A program made the position numbers and the translations under genes. The notes under the pieces were generated by a model. The model was not told the origin of the DNA. It saw only the letters and a program-made list of their open reading frames with translations, and made no database searches. Shown here piece by piece: positions 34,317 to 42,462 of a stretch of DNA of 64,000 bases. Origin of the DNA: an uncultured Clostridia bacterium (GTDB lineage: Bacteria > Bacillota > Clostridia > Christensenellales > Pumilibacteraceae); assembly GCA_934229275.1 (NCBI GenBank), contig CAKQDN010000004.1, positions 1 to 64,000 of the forward strand. The letters are read 5' to 3'. Each line of letters starts with the position of its first letter. Within the stretch, counting starts at the first letter, position 1.

Positions 34317-34374
34317 TTATGCAACCATTGTATACCTTTTTGAAAAAAAAGTCAAGAAAAAAATTTCAAAAACG

Positions 34375-34450
34375 TGAAAAAAGTTTCGCATTTTGCTTGA
34401 CAATACGATTTCAAAGTGCTAATATGTATGTGAATATGAAATCTGTTTCA
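34375..34450. promoter_or_regulatory. Two TetR-type palindromes around the feo promoter
   Basis: TGAAAAAAGTTTCG at 34375-34388 and TGAAATCTGTTTCA at 34437-34450 share the form TGAAA-N4-TTTC. The second is a perfect palindrome just downstream of the feo -10 box, inside a wider TGTGAA-N12-TTCACA repeat. The adjacent TetR protein is the likely binder. Confidence 0.6.
34397..34425 (+). promoter_or_regulatory. Promoter of the feoA-feoA-feoB operon
   Basis: TTGACA at 34397-34402 and TAATAT at 34420-34425 have a 17 bp spacer. No Fur box of the usual 19-base form is seen. Confidence 0.78.
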
Positions 34451-34476
34451 CATTAAGTGAGACCAAGGAGGCACTT

Positions 34477-34689
34477 ATGCCCATAGTATTGGCGCCGACC
34501 AACGCGCCGCTGAAAATAGTGCGCATCTCGGCAGACGAAAAACTTAAAAAACATCTCGAAAGTCTGGGAATAACCGTAGGCGGAGAGATAAGCGTCGTAA
34601 GTTCGAGCGGCGGAACGGTGGTCTGCAAGATAAAAGACGGCAGAGTCGCTCTCGACGGCAACTTGTCGACGAAGATATTCGTCGCGTAA
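34477..34689 (+). CDS. feoA: FeoA-domain protein (first copy)
   Basis: The 70-residue protein is a small SH3-like FeoA: LKKHLESLGITVGGEISVVSSS and VALDGNLSTKIFVA match the family. FeoA binds FeoB and is needed for ferrous iron uptake, though its exact task is unsettled. AAGGAGG precedes the ATG. It is followed 33 bases later by a second FeoA. The two are clearly different in sequence, so this is not a recent duplication. Confidence 0.87.
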   Translation: MPIVLAPTNAPLKIVRISADEKLKKHLESLGITVGGEISVVSSSGGTVVCKIKDGRVALDGNLSTKIFVA

Positions 34690-34722
34690 TGAAATCGTAA
34701 AATCGCAAAAGGAGATACATAG

Positions 34723-34956
34723 ATGAAAAAAACATTGGACACTTTTGTCATCGGAGAAAGCGGAACGGTAGTTTCCGTGGGCGGCGAAGGCAAAATCAAA
34801 AGACGTTTATTCGACATGGGGATAACTCCCGGTGCCGAAATACTGCTTCGTAAGCGCGCGCCTCTCGGCGACCCCATCGAAGTGACCGTTCGCGGCTACG
34901 AACTGACGCTTCGTAAAACCGAGGCGGTAAACGTAGAAATGGAGGTAAACAAATAA
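34723..34956 (+). CDS. feoA: FeoA-domain protein (second copy)
   Basis: The 77-residue protein has the more standard FeoA signature: IKRRLFDMGITPGAEILLRKRAPLGDPIEV, here cited as KRRLFDMGITPG and APLGDP. It ends two bases before feoB, so they are translated together. Paired FeoA proteins next to FeoB are common in Clostridia and may form a hetero-oligomer under the channel. AAAAGGAG precedes the ATG. Confidence 0.9.
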   Translation: MKKTLDTFVIGESGTVVSVGGEGKIKRRLFDMGITPGAEILLRKRAPLGDPIEVTVRGYELTLRKTEAVNVEMEVNK

Positions 34957-34958
34957 TC

Positions 34959-37589
34959 ATGAAAAGATTTGCACTTGCCGGCAACCCTAACTGCGGCAAA
35001 ACCACTCTTTTTAACAGTCTGACCGGTTCGACCGCACACGTCGGTAACTGGCCGGGCGTCACGGTCGATAAACGTGACGGCGTATACAAAAAATGTGCCG
35101 AACCCGTTGCGATAGTAGACCTTCCCGGTATCTATTCGCTGTCGCCGTACACTCCCGAAGAAGTCATCGCGAGAAATTACGTTCTGGACGAAAAACCCGA
35201 CTGCGTCATCAACATCGTGGACGCAACCAACCTCGAACGTAACCTGTACCTCACCACGCAGATCATGGAAATCGACGTTCCTATGGTCATCGCGCTCAAC
35301 ATGATGGACGCGGTGGAAAAAGCGGGCGACAAAATCGACACGGCGAAACTCGAAAAAGCACTTGGAGTTCCGGTCGTTAAAATTTCCGCTCTTAAAGAAA
35401 CCGGTCTTAAAGAACTGATGGACAAAGCCTACAACGAAAGCAAGAAGATTCGTAAAGGCGTCACCGTTCTTAAAGAAAGCAATCTCGCTCACGTTATCGG
35501 CGACGTTAAAATCGCGCTCGAAGGGCAGAATGTCGAAAATCCCCTGTTCCACGCCGTAAAACTGGTCGAGGGCGACGAAATCGAAGTCAAGATGCACAAA
35601 GAAACGGTCGGAATGGTAGAGGCTTTCAAAAAGACCTACAACGACGATGTGTTCGGGGCGGACTTCGAAGCGCTGATTGCAGATCAGAGATATAAGTACA
35701 TAGCCAAAAACTTTGCTCCCGCGCTCGAACACAAGAGCAAAGACAAATTCAAAATGACCAAGTCCGATAAAGTGGATAAGGTACTCACTCACAAGATTTG
35801 GGGTATTCCGATATTCCTCGTAATCCTGTTTCTCGTGTTCCACCTCACGTTCAGCGAAAACCTGTTCTATATGAACGGATTTAACGAAGATCAGGCGTGG
35901 ATGCCGGGTCTTGACGAAATGTCGCAGTTTTGGGAAAAAGATCCCGACAGCGAAGACGGCTGGGCTTACGAAGTCGAATACGAAGTCGAATACGAAGTCG
36001 AATACGAAAAATGGGCTGACGGACAGTTCAAACTGGACGAAAACGGCGAGAAAATCGTAAAAACCGACAAAGACGGCAACCCCGTCTATGCCCTCGACAA
36101 AAACGGCGATCGTATTCCGCTCATCGATCCCGACAGCGGCGAAGTAGTTCTCAAAGAGGACAAAAACGGCGAACCTATCGTAAAAACCGATGAAAACGGC
36201 AAACCCGTCTATGCGCTTGACGAAGACGGCGAAAAAATTCACGTTCAGGCAGAATCCTACGGTCGCAGATGGCTCGAATGTATCTACGACGGAGCGGTAT
36301 TCTCCCCGGGCGTCATCGTTAACAACATCTGGAACAACATGATAGTCGGTGAAATACTCGACGGCGGCATCGGCGGCTGGGGCGGTATTCGCGGCGCTAT
36401 CGAAGACTCCAATATGGCAGACTGGGCAAAAGGACTGCTTAACGACGGTATACTCGAAGGTCTTGCCGCAGTGCTTTCCTTCCTGCCTCCCATCCTCGTA
36501 CTGTTCCTGTTCTTCTCTATCCTCGAAGACTCCGGATATATGGCGCGTATCGCCTTTATCCTTGACAGAATGTTCCGTAAATTCGGTTTGTCGGGTCGTG
36601 CGTTCCTGCCTATGATCATGGGCTTCGGCTGCTCGGTTCCCGCAATGATAAATACGAGAACGCTTGCCGACGAAAAAGAACGTACCGCAACCGTGCGCGT
36701 CATCCCGTTCTTCTCGTGCGGTGCTAAACTGCCTATCCTGACTGCAATCGCAGGCGCGATAGTCGCAAACGCACATGCCGGCAATGCGGACGTGATTACT
36801 TACAGCATGTACCTGCTCGGTATAGTCGTTGCAATCTGCAGCGTGCTTTTGATGCGTTCTACCACGCTCAAAGGCGAAACACCGCCCTTCATTATGGAAC
36901 TTCCGGCTTATCACGCTCCGCAGTTTAAGAACCTTATGGCTCACTTGTGGGATAAGACCAAGCACTTCGTAAAGAAAGCGTTCACGATCATTCTGGTTTC
37001 CACCATCGTCATTTGGGTACTCACTCACTTCGACTTCTCGTGGCAACTTCTCAGCGATATGCAGATCGACAACAGTATTCTTGCCGGAATAAGTAAACTG
37101 GTTCAGCCTCTGTTCACGCCTCTCGGCTTCGGCAGCCAACTCGGCTCGCTCGGTTGGGTATTCGTGCTTGCGGCGGTATCCGGACTTATCGCAAAGGAAA
37201 ACGTCATCTCCACGTTCGGAGTGCTTGCGGCATGCCTGCTCGGACACGCAATGGCAGAGGACGAATCCGGCGTAACTTACGTCGCGCAGATGATTGCGGA
37301 CACCGGTATCACCGTTCCTGCGCTGATTTCCTTCATCGCATTCAACATGACCACCATTCCTTGCTTCGCGGCAGTCGCTACCGCAAAAGCCGAATTGCAG
37401 GACAAGAAGCGTTATAAATGGACTATTCTGTTCTGGATAGTGACATCCTATCTCGTAGCCGCAATGGTTTACACTATCGGTTCGTGGTGGTGGACCTGCT
37501 TCATCTGGGCGGCAGTCGTCGCGCTCGTCGTCGCAGGCGTGATTATGTACAATAAACGCAATGCAAACAAAGGAGCGCAAACGTTATGA
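34959..37589 (+). CDS. feoB: Ferrous iron transporter FeoB with acidic repeat insert
   Basis: The 876-residue protein imports Fe(II). The GTPase domain has GNPNCGKTT (residue 8), DLPGIYS (G3), NMMD (G4) and SALKE (G5), followed by the helical switch domain. The first membrane helix is about 281-300. Between it and the next helix (about 440) lies a stretch of about 120 residues rich in Glu and Asp: a triple EVEY repeat coded by perfect 12-base repeats (35967-36008), then repeats of the form DENGxPVYALDxDGE. This loop should face outside and is much longer than normal. The rest shows the two Gate blocks, with SGRAFLPMIMGFGCSVPA and FSCGAKLPI. It overlaps the next gene. Confidence 0.93.
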   Translation: MKRFALAGNPNCGKTTLFNSLTGSTAHVGNWPGVTVDKRDGVYKKCAEPVAIVDLPGIYSLSPYTPEEVIARNYVLDEKPDCVINIVDATNLERNLYLTTQIMEIDVPMVIALNMMDAVEKAGDKIDTAKLEKALGVPVVKISALKETGLKELMDKAYNESKKIRKGVTVLKESNLAHVIGDVKIALEGQNVENPLFHAVKLVEGDEIEVKMHKETVGMVEAFKKTYNDDVFGADFEALIADQRYKYIAKNFAPALEHKSKDKFKMTKSDKVDKVLTHKIWGIPIFLVILFLVFHLTFSENLFYMNGFNEDQAWMPGLDEMSQFWEKDPDSEDGWAYEVEYEVEYEVEYEKWADGQFKLDENGEKIVKTDKDGNPVYALDKNGDRIPLIDPDSGEVVLKEDKNGEPIVKTDENGKPVYALDEDGEKIHVQAESYGRRWLECIYDGAVFSPGVIVNNIWNNMIVGEILDGGIGGWGGIRGAIEDSNMADWAKGLLNDGILEGLAAVLSFLPPILVLFLFFSILEDSGYMARIAFILDRMFRKFGLSGRAFLPMIMGFGCSVPAMINTRTLADEKERTATVRVIPFFSCGAKLPILTAIAGAIVANAHAGNADVITYSMYLLGIVVAICSVLLMRSTTLKGETPPFIMELPAYHAPQFKNLMAHLWDKTKHFVKKAFTIILVSTIVIWVLTHFDFSWQLLSDMQIDNSILAGISKLVQPLFTPLGFGSQLGSLGWVFVLAAVSGLIAKENVISTFGVLAACLLGHAMAEDESGVTYVAQMIADTGITVPALISFIAFNMTTIPCFAAVATAKAELQDKKRYKWTILFWIVTSYLVAAMVYTIGSWWWTCFIWAAVVALVVAGVIMYNKRNANKGAQTL
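35967..36008 (+). repeat. Tandem 12-bp repeats in feoB
   Basis: TACGAAGTCGAA occurs three times in a row plus half a copy, encoding YEVE units. A further imperfect repeat of about 50 bases occurs at 36057 and 36179 (DKDGNPVYALDKNGD and DENGKPVYALDEDGE). The reading frame is kept, so the expansions are in-frame. Confidence 0.92.
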
Positions 37590-37810
37590 TGGAATCAGGC
37601 TTTATAAGTTCCGTAAACCTTCTTATCGCGGCGGCAAACAATAAAATCGGCGTGTGGGAAATACTGCTTATAATCGCCTGTGCCGCAATAGTGATTTCTT
37701 TCGTCGTCGTTTCGATCGTGCGGAAGAAGAAAGGTAAGCCGAGTATAGGTTGCGACGGTTGCTGCGAACACTGCAACGGTTGCTGCCACGGCTCCGCTCC
37801 CAAAAAATAA
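37586..37810 (+). CDS. FeoB-associated Cys-rich membrane protein
   Basis: The 74-residue protein has one membrane helix (about residues 24-46), a basic stretch RKKKGKP and a C-terminal cluster CDGCCEHCNGCCHG, seven cysteines in 16 residues. It matches the small FeoB-associated Cys-rich family often found at the end of clostridial feo operons. The cluster could hold Fe(II) or guard thiols at the pore exit; its role is not established. The ATG overlaps the feoB stop by four bases. A strong terminator follows. Confidence 0.88.
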   Translation: MMESGFISSVNLLIAAANNKIGVWEILLIIACAAIVISFVVVSIVRKKKGKPSIGCDGCCEHCNGCCHGSAPKK

Positions 37811-37856
37811 TTTGACCGATTGATTGCAAATTATATAAACTCTCTCACGCAAAGAG

Positions 37857-37883
37857 GCAGGACTTTTTAAGCCCTGCTTTTTT
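37857..37883 (+). terminator. Terminator of the feo operon
   Basis: GCAGG and CCTGC form the stem around a T-rich loop, followed by six T residues. Confidence 0.75.
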
Positions 37884-37967
37884 GTTACGTCGGCGTTATT
37901 CGGCAAACGGCGGCTGCATAGGGCGGTTGTTCGTGATTTAAAATGAATACTTTTTGAGTGAATTTCG

Positions 37968-37997
37968 GTTTCGGTTTTCTTTATTCTGTGCTATAAT
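37968..37997 (+). promoter_or_regulatory. Probable extended -10 promoter of the GH39-like gene
   Basis: TATAAT at 37992-37997 is preceded by TGC. The -35 region (TTTCGG) is poor, so the promoter probably relies on the extended -10 or an activator. Confidence 0.6.
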
Positions 37998-38058
37998 TTT
38001 AAACAAATACGGATAGCAATTGTTATGCGCATTTGAAAAAACAGTAAGGAGTAAATTA

Positions 38059-39495
38059 ATGAAAAATCAAATTAACAAGAAAATATCAAAGTTACTGATT
38101 GTCTTGTTATCTTTGGTTATCATGAGCATGACTTGCATGCCCTTCGCGGCTTGCCAAAAGGAAAATGCCGAGGAAAGTGTTATGGAAACGATAAAGTTTG
38201 ATTTAAACGAAAAAGGCGAAAAATTCAAGATTCTTAACGCCACCAACGGCGGACCGTGGTACAAGCGTCACTCGACCGACCAATATCGAAGCAATTTCGA
38301 GGCGTATAAAGCGGCGCGTATACCGTATTCGCGCAATCACGACTCCAATTTGTCCGGTTCGACTTACGGCGGACCCTACGCGCACGATATTTCCGCGATT
38401 TTCCCGAATTTCGACGCGGACGTAAACGATCCCGCTTCGTACGATTTCGCATGCACGGACGAGTCGATTCTGGCAACGCTGGAAGCAGGAACCGAAACGT
38501 ATTTCCGTCTCGGTCAGTCGATAGAACATCAGATCAAAAAGCACAATACGATGCCGCCGAAAGATTTTCGGAAATGGGCGGAAATCTGCGAACATATAAT
38601 TCGTCACTACAACGAAGGCTGGGCGGACGGATACGAACTTAACATAAAATACTGGGAAATATGGAACGAACCCGATCTCGACGGTGACGGCAGCCCCAAC
38701 AAACGCAACTGGGGCGGTACTAAGGCGCAGTTCTTCGATTTTTACGAAACCGTGGCAAAGCACCTCAAAGAACGGTTCCCGGACCTTAAAATCGGCGGTC
38801 CGGCGCTTGCCTGGAACGAGGGGTGGGCGGAAGAGTTTTTACGCACGATGTATATCAGAAAGGTAAAAATCGACTTCTTCTCCTGGCACGTTTACTGCAC
38901 GTCGCCAAAACCGATGATCGAAAAAGCCGAACGCATCAGAAAACTGCTGGATACTTACGGATACGACAAGACGGAGAGCATTCTCAACGAATGGAACTAC
39001 ATAAAGGGCTGGACGGAAGATTACGTCTATTCGCTTAAATCCATTCACGGAATGAAAGGCGCGGCGTTCACGATGGCGTGCATGTCCGAGGCGCAGGATA
39101 GTACCATCGACATGCTCATGTATTACGATACGCGCCCGTCCGCTTTCTGCGGCGCTTTCGATTTTTATTCCTACGAGCCGCTTAAAGGATATTATCCGCT
39201 GTATTGGTACGGAATGTTCTACGATATGGATCACGAGGTAAAATGCGCCGCTCGTCCCAAAAACGTCTACACGCTGTGCGGAGCGGACGAAAACGGCAAA
39301 ACTTTAACCGTTATAACGTACTACACCGACGACGACAGCGCAGGGGATAAGAAAATCTCGGTCGATTTTTCGAGAAACGGAAAATACGAGATATATCTGC
39401 TCGACGAGGATCACGACGGCGAACTCGTAAACACGACGAGCGATCTGTCGTTTACCATGCGCAGAAACAGTTGTATCCTTATTAAAGAAATTTAA
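38059..39495 (+). CDS. GH39-like (clan GH-A) glycosidase, lipoprotein
   Basis: The 478-residue protein has a lipoprotein signal: a hydrophobic stretch ending FAAC with the lipid Cys at residue 32. The TIM-barrel domain has the clan GH-A acids: acid/base Glu in YWEIWNEPD (about 203) and nucleophile Glu in SILNEWNY (about 311). This layout and IGGPALAW fit GH39 beta-xylosidase/iduronidase relatives. A small beta-sandwich follows (about 410-478). It would act outside the cell on glycans. The ATG at 38059 follows AAGGAG. The sugar specificity is unknown. Confidence 0.8.
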   Translation: MKNQINKKISKLLIVLLSLVIMSMTCMPFAACQKENAEESVMETIKFDLNEKGEKFKILNATNGGPWYKRHSTDQYRSNFEAYKAARIPYSRNHDSNLSGSTYGGPYAHDISAIFPNFDADVNDPASYDFACTDESILATLEAGTETYFRLGQSIEHQIKKHNTMPPKDFRKWAEICEHIIRHYNEGWADGYELNIKYWEIWNEPDLDGDGSPNKRNWGGTKAQFFDFYETVAKHLKERFPDLKIGGPALAWNEGWAEEFLRTMYIRKVKIDFFSWHVYCTSPKPMIEKAERIRKLLDTYGYDKTESILNEWNYIKGWTEDYVYSLKSIHGMKGAAFTMACMSEAQDSTIDMLMYYDTRPSAFCGAFDFYSYEPLKGYYPLYWYGMFYDMDHEVKCAARPKNVYTLCGADENGKTLTVITYYTDDDSAGDKKISVDFSRNGKYEIYLLDEDHDGELVNTTSDLSFTMRRNSCILIKEI

Positions 39496-39504
39496 AGCAT
39501 ATCC

Positions 39505-39553
39505 AAAAAAAGTCCCGGGGTAAGAGCGGTTGTTACGCCTCTCGGGCTTTTTT
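39505..39553 (+). terminator. Terminator of the GH39-like gene
   Basis: AAAAAAGTCCCGG and CTCGGGCTTTTTT pair around a loop that can extend the stem; a T run follows. Confidence 0.8.
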
Positions 39554-39669
39554 ATGTTTAAAATCGGTTGCGGTACGTCCGGCGACCCGAATTTATGTTA
39601 AAAAGAGGGCGCGGTGCGTTTGCGTACGAAAAATCCTACCGTAAAGCGCGAAAACCCTACGAAAAACGG

Positions 39670-39698
39670 TTGATATTTGCCTCATCTCGGTATATAAT
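39670..39698 (+). promoter_or_regulatory. Promoter of the GH116-like gene
   Basis: TTGATA at 39670-39675 and TATAAT at 39693-39698 have a 17 bp spacer. Confidence 0.8.
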
Positions 39699-39749
39699 TT
39701 AGGCATAACGGTGCGGTTTCGCGCCGAACGGAACAAACGGGAGAAAAGT

Positions 39750-42293
39750 ATGAAATACAAGGGCAAAAATCTTCGCGAAATCAGGTTTCCGCTGGGCGGA
39801 ATAGGAACGGGTTGCGTCAATATCTGCGGTAACGGCAGACTGTGCGACTTCGAGATTTTCGACAGACCCGACAAGGGCGGTTATAACGGCTACACGCATT
39901 TTGCCGTAAAGGCAAGTAAGGGCGGTAAAACGTTCGTAAAATCGCTTCAGGGCGACTACGACGGCAGTTTTATGGGCGAATACCGTCGTATTCCTTATGC
40001 AGGCTACGGCTTCGGTCCGCCTGCCGAAACCATGGCAGGATTTCCGCATTTTAAGAGCGTTGTGTTCGACGGCGATTTTCCGATGGCGAAGTTGTCGTTT
40101 TCGGACGCCGATTTTCCGGGCAGAATAACGCTTACGGCGTTCAATCCGCTTATCCCGTACGACGCGTTTAATTCGGGGCTTCCTGCCGCGTTTTTCGAAG
40201 CGGAGTACGAAAACACGTCCGACGAGCCGATAGAGTTTACTGCGGCTTTTTCGGTGCGCAATCCGTTCGCGTCGTCCGTAAACGAGTGCGTCGGGGGCGA
40301 ATTAAAGGGCGTTCGGCTTATAAACGCCGCGACGAGCGACGTAAACGCGCCCGATTACGGCAATCTCTCGGTCGTTACCGACTGCGAAAACGCCTGCGTG
40401 CAGAAGTATTGGTATCGCGGCGGCTGGCAGGACGGAATAGTTACGTTTTTCCGCGAATTCGGGGTTCTCGACCGCCTTTCGGACAGAAACTACGACAGCC
40501 CCGGCAGTAACGACTGCTGCTCGGTGTGCGGCACGATAACCGCCGCTCCGCGCGAAAAGAAGAAAATAAGGTTCGTTTTATCATGGTACAGCCCCAACCG
40601 CGGCAACTACTGGGAGGACGTCCGCGACGAAAACGGCAGATACGTCACCTGGAAAAACTACTACGCGACGCTGTTCTCGTCCTCGGAAGAAGTCGCCGGG
40701 TATTGCCTCGAAAAATTCGGCTTTCTGAAAAAGCAGACCGAAAAATTCGTCCGTTCGGTCAAAAATTCGACGCTCGACGGTTCGGTAAAGGACGCGGCTT
40801 TAAGCAACCTTGCCACGCTTCACAGTCCCGTCGTCATGCGGCTCGAGGACGGAGGCTTTTACGGCTGGGAAGGCTCGCTCGAACAGGCAGGCTCGTGCGA
40901 GGGAAGTTGTCAACACGTTTGGAACTACGCCTATGCGCTGTGCTTTCTCTTCCCCGATCTCGAACGCTCGATGCGCGACCTCGAAATAAAGTACTGCCTG
41001 AGAAAGGACGGCGGGACCGCTTTTCGGATTAAACTGCCGCTGTACCGCAACCCGTGTGACTTCCGCTCGTGCGTGGACGGACATATGGGCACGATTGCAA
41101 AAATATACCGCGAATGGAAACTTTCCGGCGACGACGAATGGCTAAAAGGCAAGTGGGAGGCGGTTAAAAAGATGCTCGACTTCGCTTCGTCGCCCGATAA
41201 TCCCGATTTGTGGGACGAAAATGGAGAGGGTATAATTACCGGCAGACAGCACCACACGCTCGACATGGAATTGTTCGGCGCGAATTCGTGGCTGCAGGGC
41301 TTTTATCTGCTCGCGCTTAAAGCCGGAGCGGAAATGGCGGACTATCTCGGCGACGAGACGGCACGCGACAAATACGACTCTCTTTTTAAAAACGGTAAGC
41401 GTTTTTTGAACCGCGAACTGTTTGGCGGCGAGTATTTCGTGCAGAAAATAGACCTCAAAGATAAGTCTGTAACCGATAAATTCGGCTGCTCGGACACATA
41501 TTATAACGATGAATCGGGCGAAATAAAATATCAGATAGGAGAGGGATGCGAAATCGATCAGGCGTGCGCTCAGTGGCACGCTTCCGTTATGGGACTGGGC
41601 GAAATATTCGAGCCGGAAAAGACCGTAAGCGCGCTTCGGGCGATAATGAAATACAACTACAAGCCTTCGATGCGCTCGTTCGTCAATCCGTGGCGAGTGT
41701 TTGCACTCGGCGACGAATCGGGAACGGTCATGTGCGAATACCCCGATAAAACCCACAGTCCTGCCGTGCCGCTTCCCTATTGTCAGGAGTGCATGACAGG
41801 CTTCGAATACGAATTCGCCGCGCTGCTGGCTTTATACGGCATGACCGACGAAAGCAATACGATTGTGAGGGCGGTGCGCGGTCGCTACGACGGAGCAAAC
41901 CGCAATCCGTTCGGAGAAATAGAGTGCGGCAGCAACTACGCGCGCAGCATGGCAAGTTGGTCGCTCATCCCGGTTTATTCGGGCTTTTACTTCGATATTC
42001 CGCATGGGGCGATAGGCTTCAAGCCGCTTCAGGGCGGCGAATTCCGCTGCCCCTGGAGTGCCGGCGGAGCGTACGGAACGTTCGAAAAACGAATAAACGG
42101 CGAAATAAGAATCAAAATACTGTTCGGGAAGATAACGCTCGAAAAAATAAAACTGCCGCTCGTAAACGGCGTCGCGTCGATGTCGGTCGACGGAAAGAAA
42201 ACCTCGTTCGTTTTCGAAAACGGGACGCTTCGTTTTCCTGCTACGGAGATTAAAAGCGGCGTAACCATACGAACGGAAGGCAACGCGCGATAA
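39750..42293 (+). CDS. GH116-like glycosidase (GBA2-type)
   Basis: The 847-residue protein starts with an N-terminal beta domain signature, IRFPLGGIGTGCVNICGNG, and continues to an (alpha/alpha)6 barrel of the GH116/GBA2 type: SWYSPNRG, CQHVWNYAYALCFLFPDLER, TGRQHHTLDMELFG and the acidic segment GCEIDQACAQWHA near residue 600. Known GH116 enzymes cleave beta-glucosides, beta-xylosides or N-acetylglucosaminides. The ATG at 39750 follows GGGAG; an upstream start has no ribosome site. No signal peptide is seen, so the enzyme is cytoplasmic and acts after import. The catalytic residues were not placed exactly. Confidence 0.82.
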   Translation: MKYKGKNLREIRFPLGGIGTGCVNICGNGRLCDFEIFDRPDKGGYNGYTHFAVKASKGGKTFVKSLQGDYDGSFMGEYRRIPYAGYGFGPPAETMAGFPHFKSVVFDGDFPMAKLSFSDADFPGRITLTAFNPLIPYDAFNSGLPAAFFEAEYENTSDEPIEFTAAFSVRNPFASSVNECVGGELKGVRLINAATSDVNAPDYGNLSVVTDCENACVQKYWYRGGWQDGIVTFFREFGVLDRLSDRNYDSPGSNDCCSVCGTITAAPREKKKIRFVLSWYSPNRGNYWEDVRDENGRYVTWKNYYATLFSSSEEVAGYCLEKFGFLKKQTEKFVRSVKNSTLDGSVKDAALSNLATLHSPVVMRLEDGGFYGWEGSLEQAGSCEGSCQHVWNYAYALCFLFPDLERSMRDLEIKYCLRKDGGTAFRIKLPLYRNPCDFRSCVDGHMGTIAKIYREWKLSGDDEWLKGKWEAVKKMLDFASSPDNPDLWDENGEGIITGRQHHTLDMELFGANSWLQGFYLLALKAGAEMADYLGDETARDKYDSLFKNGKRFLNRELFGGEYFVQKIDLKDKSVTDKFGCSDTYYNDESGEIKYQIGEGCEIDQACAQWHASVMGLGEIFEPEKTVSALRAIMKYNYKPSMRSFVNPWRVFALGDESGTVMCEYPDKTHSPAVPLPYCQECMTGFEYEFAALLALYGMTDESNTIVRAVRGRYDGANRNPFGEIECGSNYARSMASWSLIPVYSGFYFDIPHGAIGFKPLQGGEFRCPWSAGGAYGTFEKRINGEIRIKILFGKITLEKIKLPLVNGVASMSVDGKKTSFVFENGTLRFPATEIKSGVTIRTEGNAR

Positions 42294-42405
42294 TGCCCGT
42301 GCATAATTTATAATAAACGGAGGCGGAATAAACGGACGGAAAACGTGCGGCTCGGCTGCGGCGGAAGCCACGCAAATATTTTTTCGCACGCGGCGTTAAA
42401 AACGG

Positions 42406-42434
42406 TTGACTTAAAAGGCGTAAAACGATAAAAT
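42406..42434 (+). promoter_or_regulatory. Promoter of aspA
   Basis: TTGACT at 42406-42411 and TAAAAT at 42429-42434 have a 17 bp spacer; the ATG lies 29 bases downstream. Confidence 0.78.
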
Positions 42435-42462
42435 AATAGCGAAATTCAACGGAGTTACACTT

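Noticed and set aside
34896..37580. A long open frame (894 codons) on the minus strand across feoB
   Set aside because: It is antisense to a clear FeoB with all GTPase and gate motifs, has no ribosome site and a composition rich in His, Phe and Arg typical of a shadow frame.
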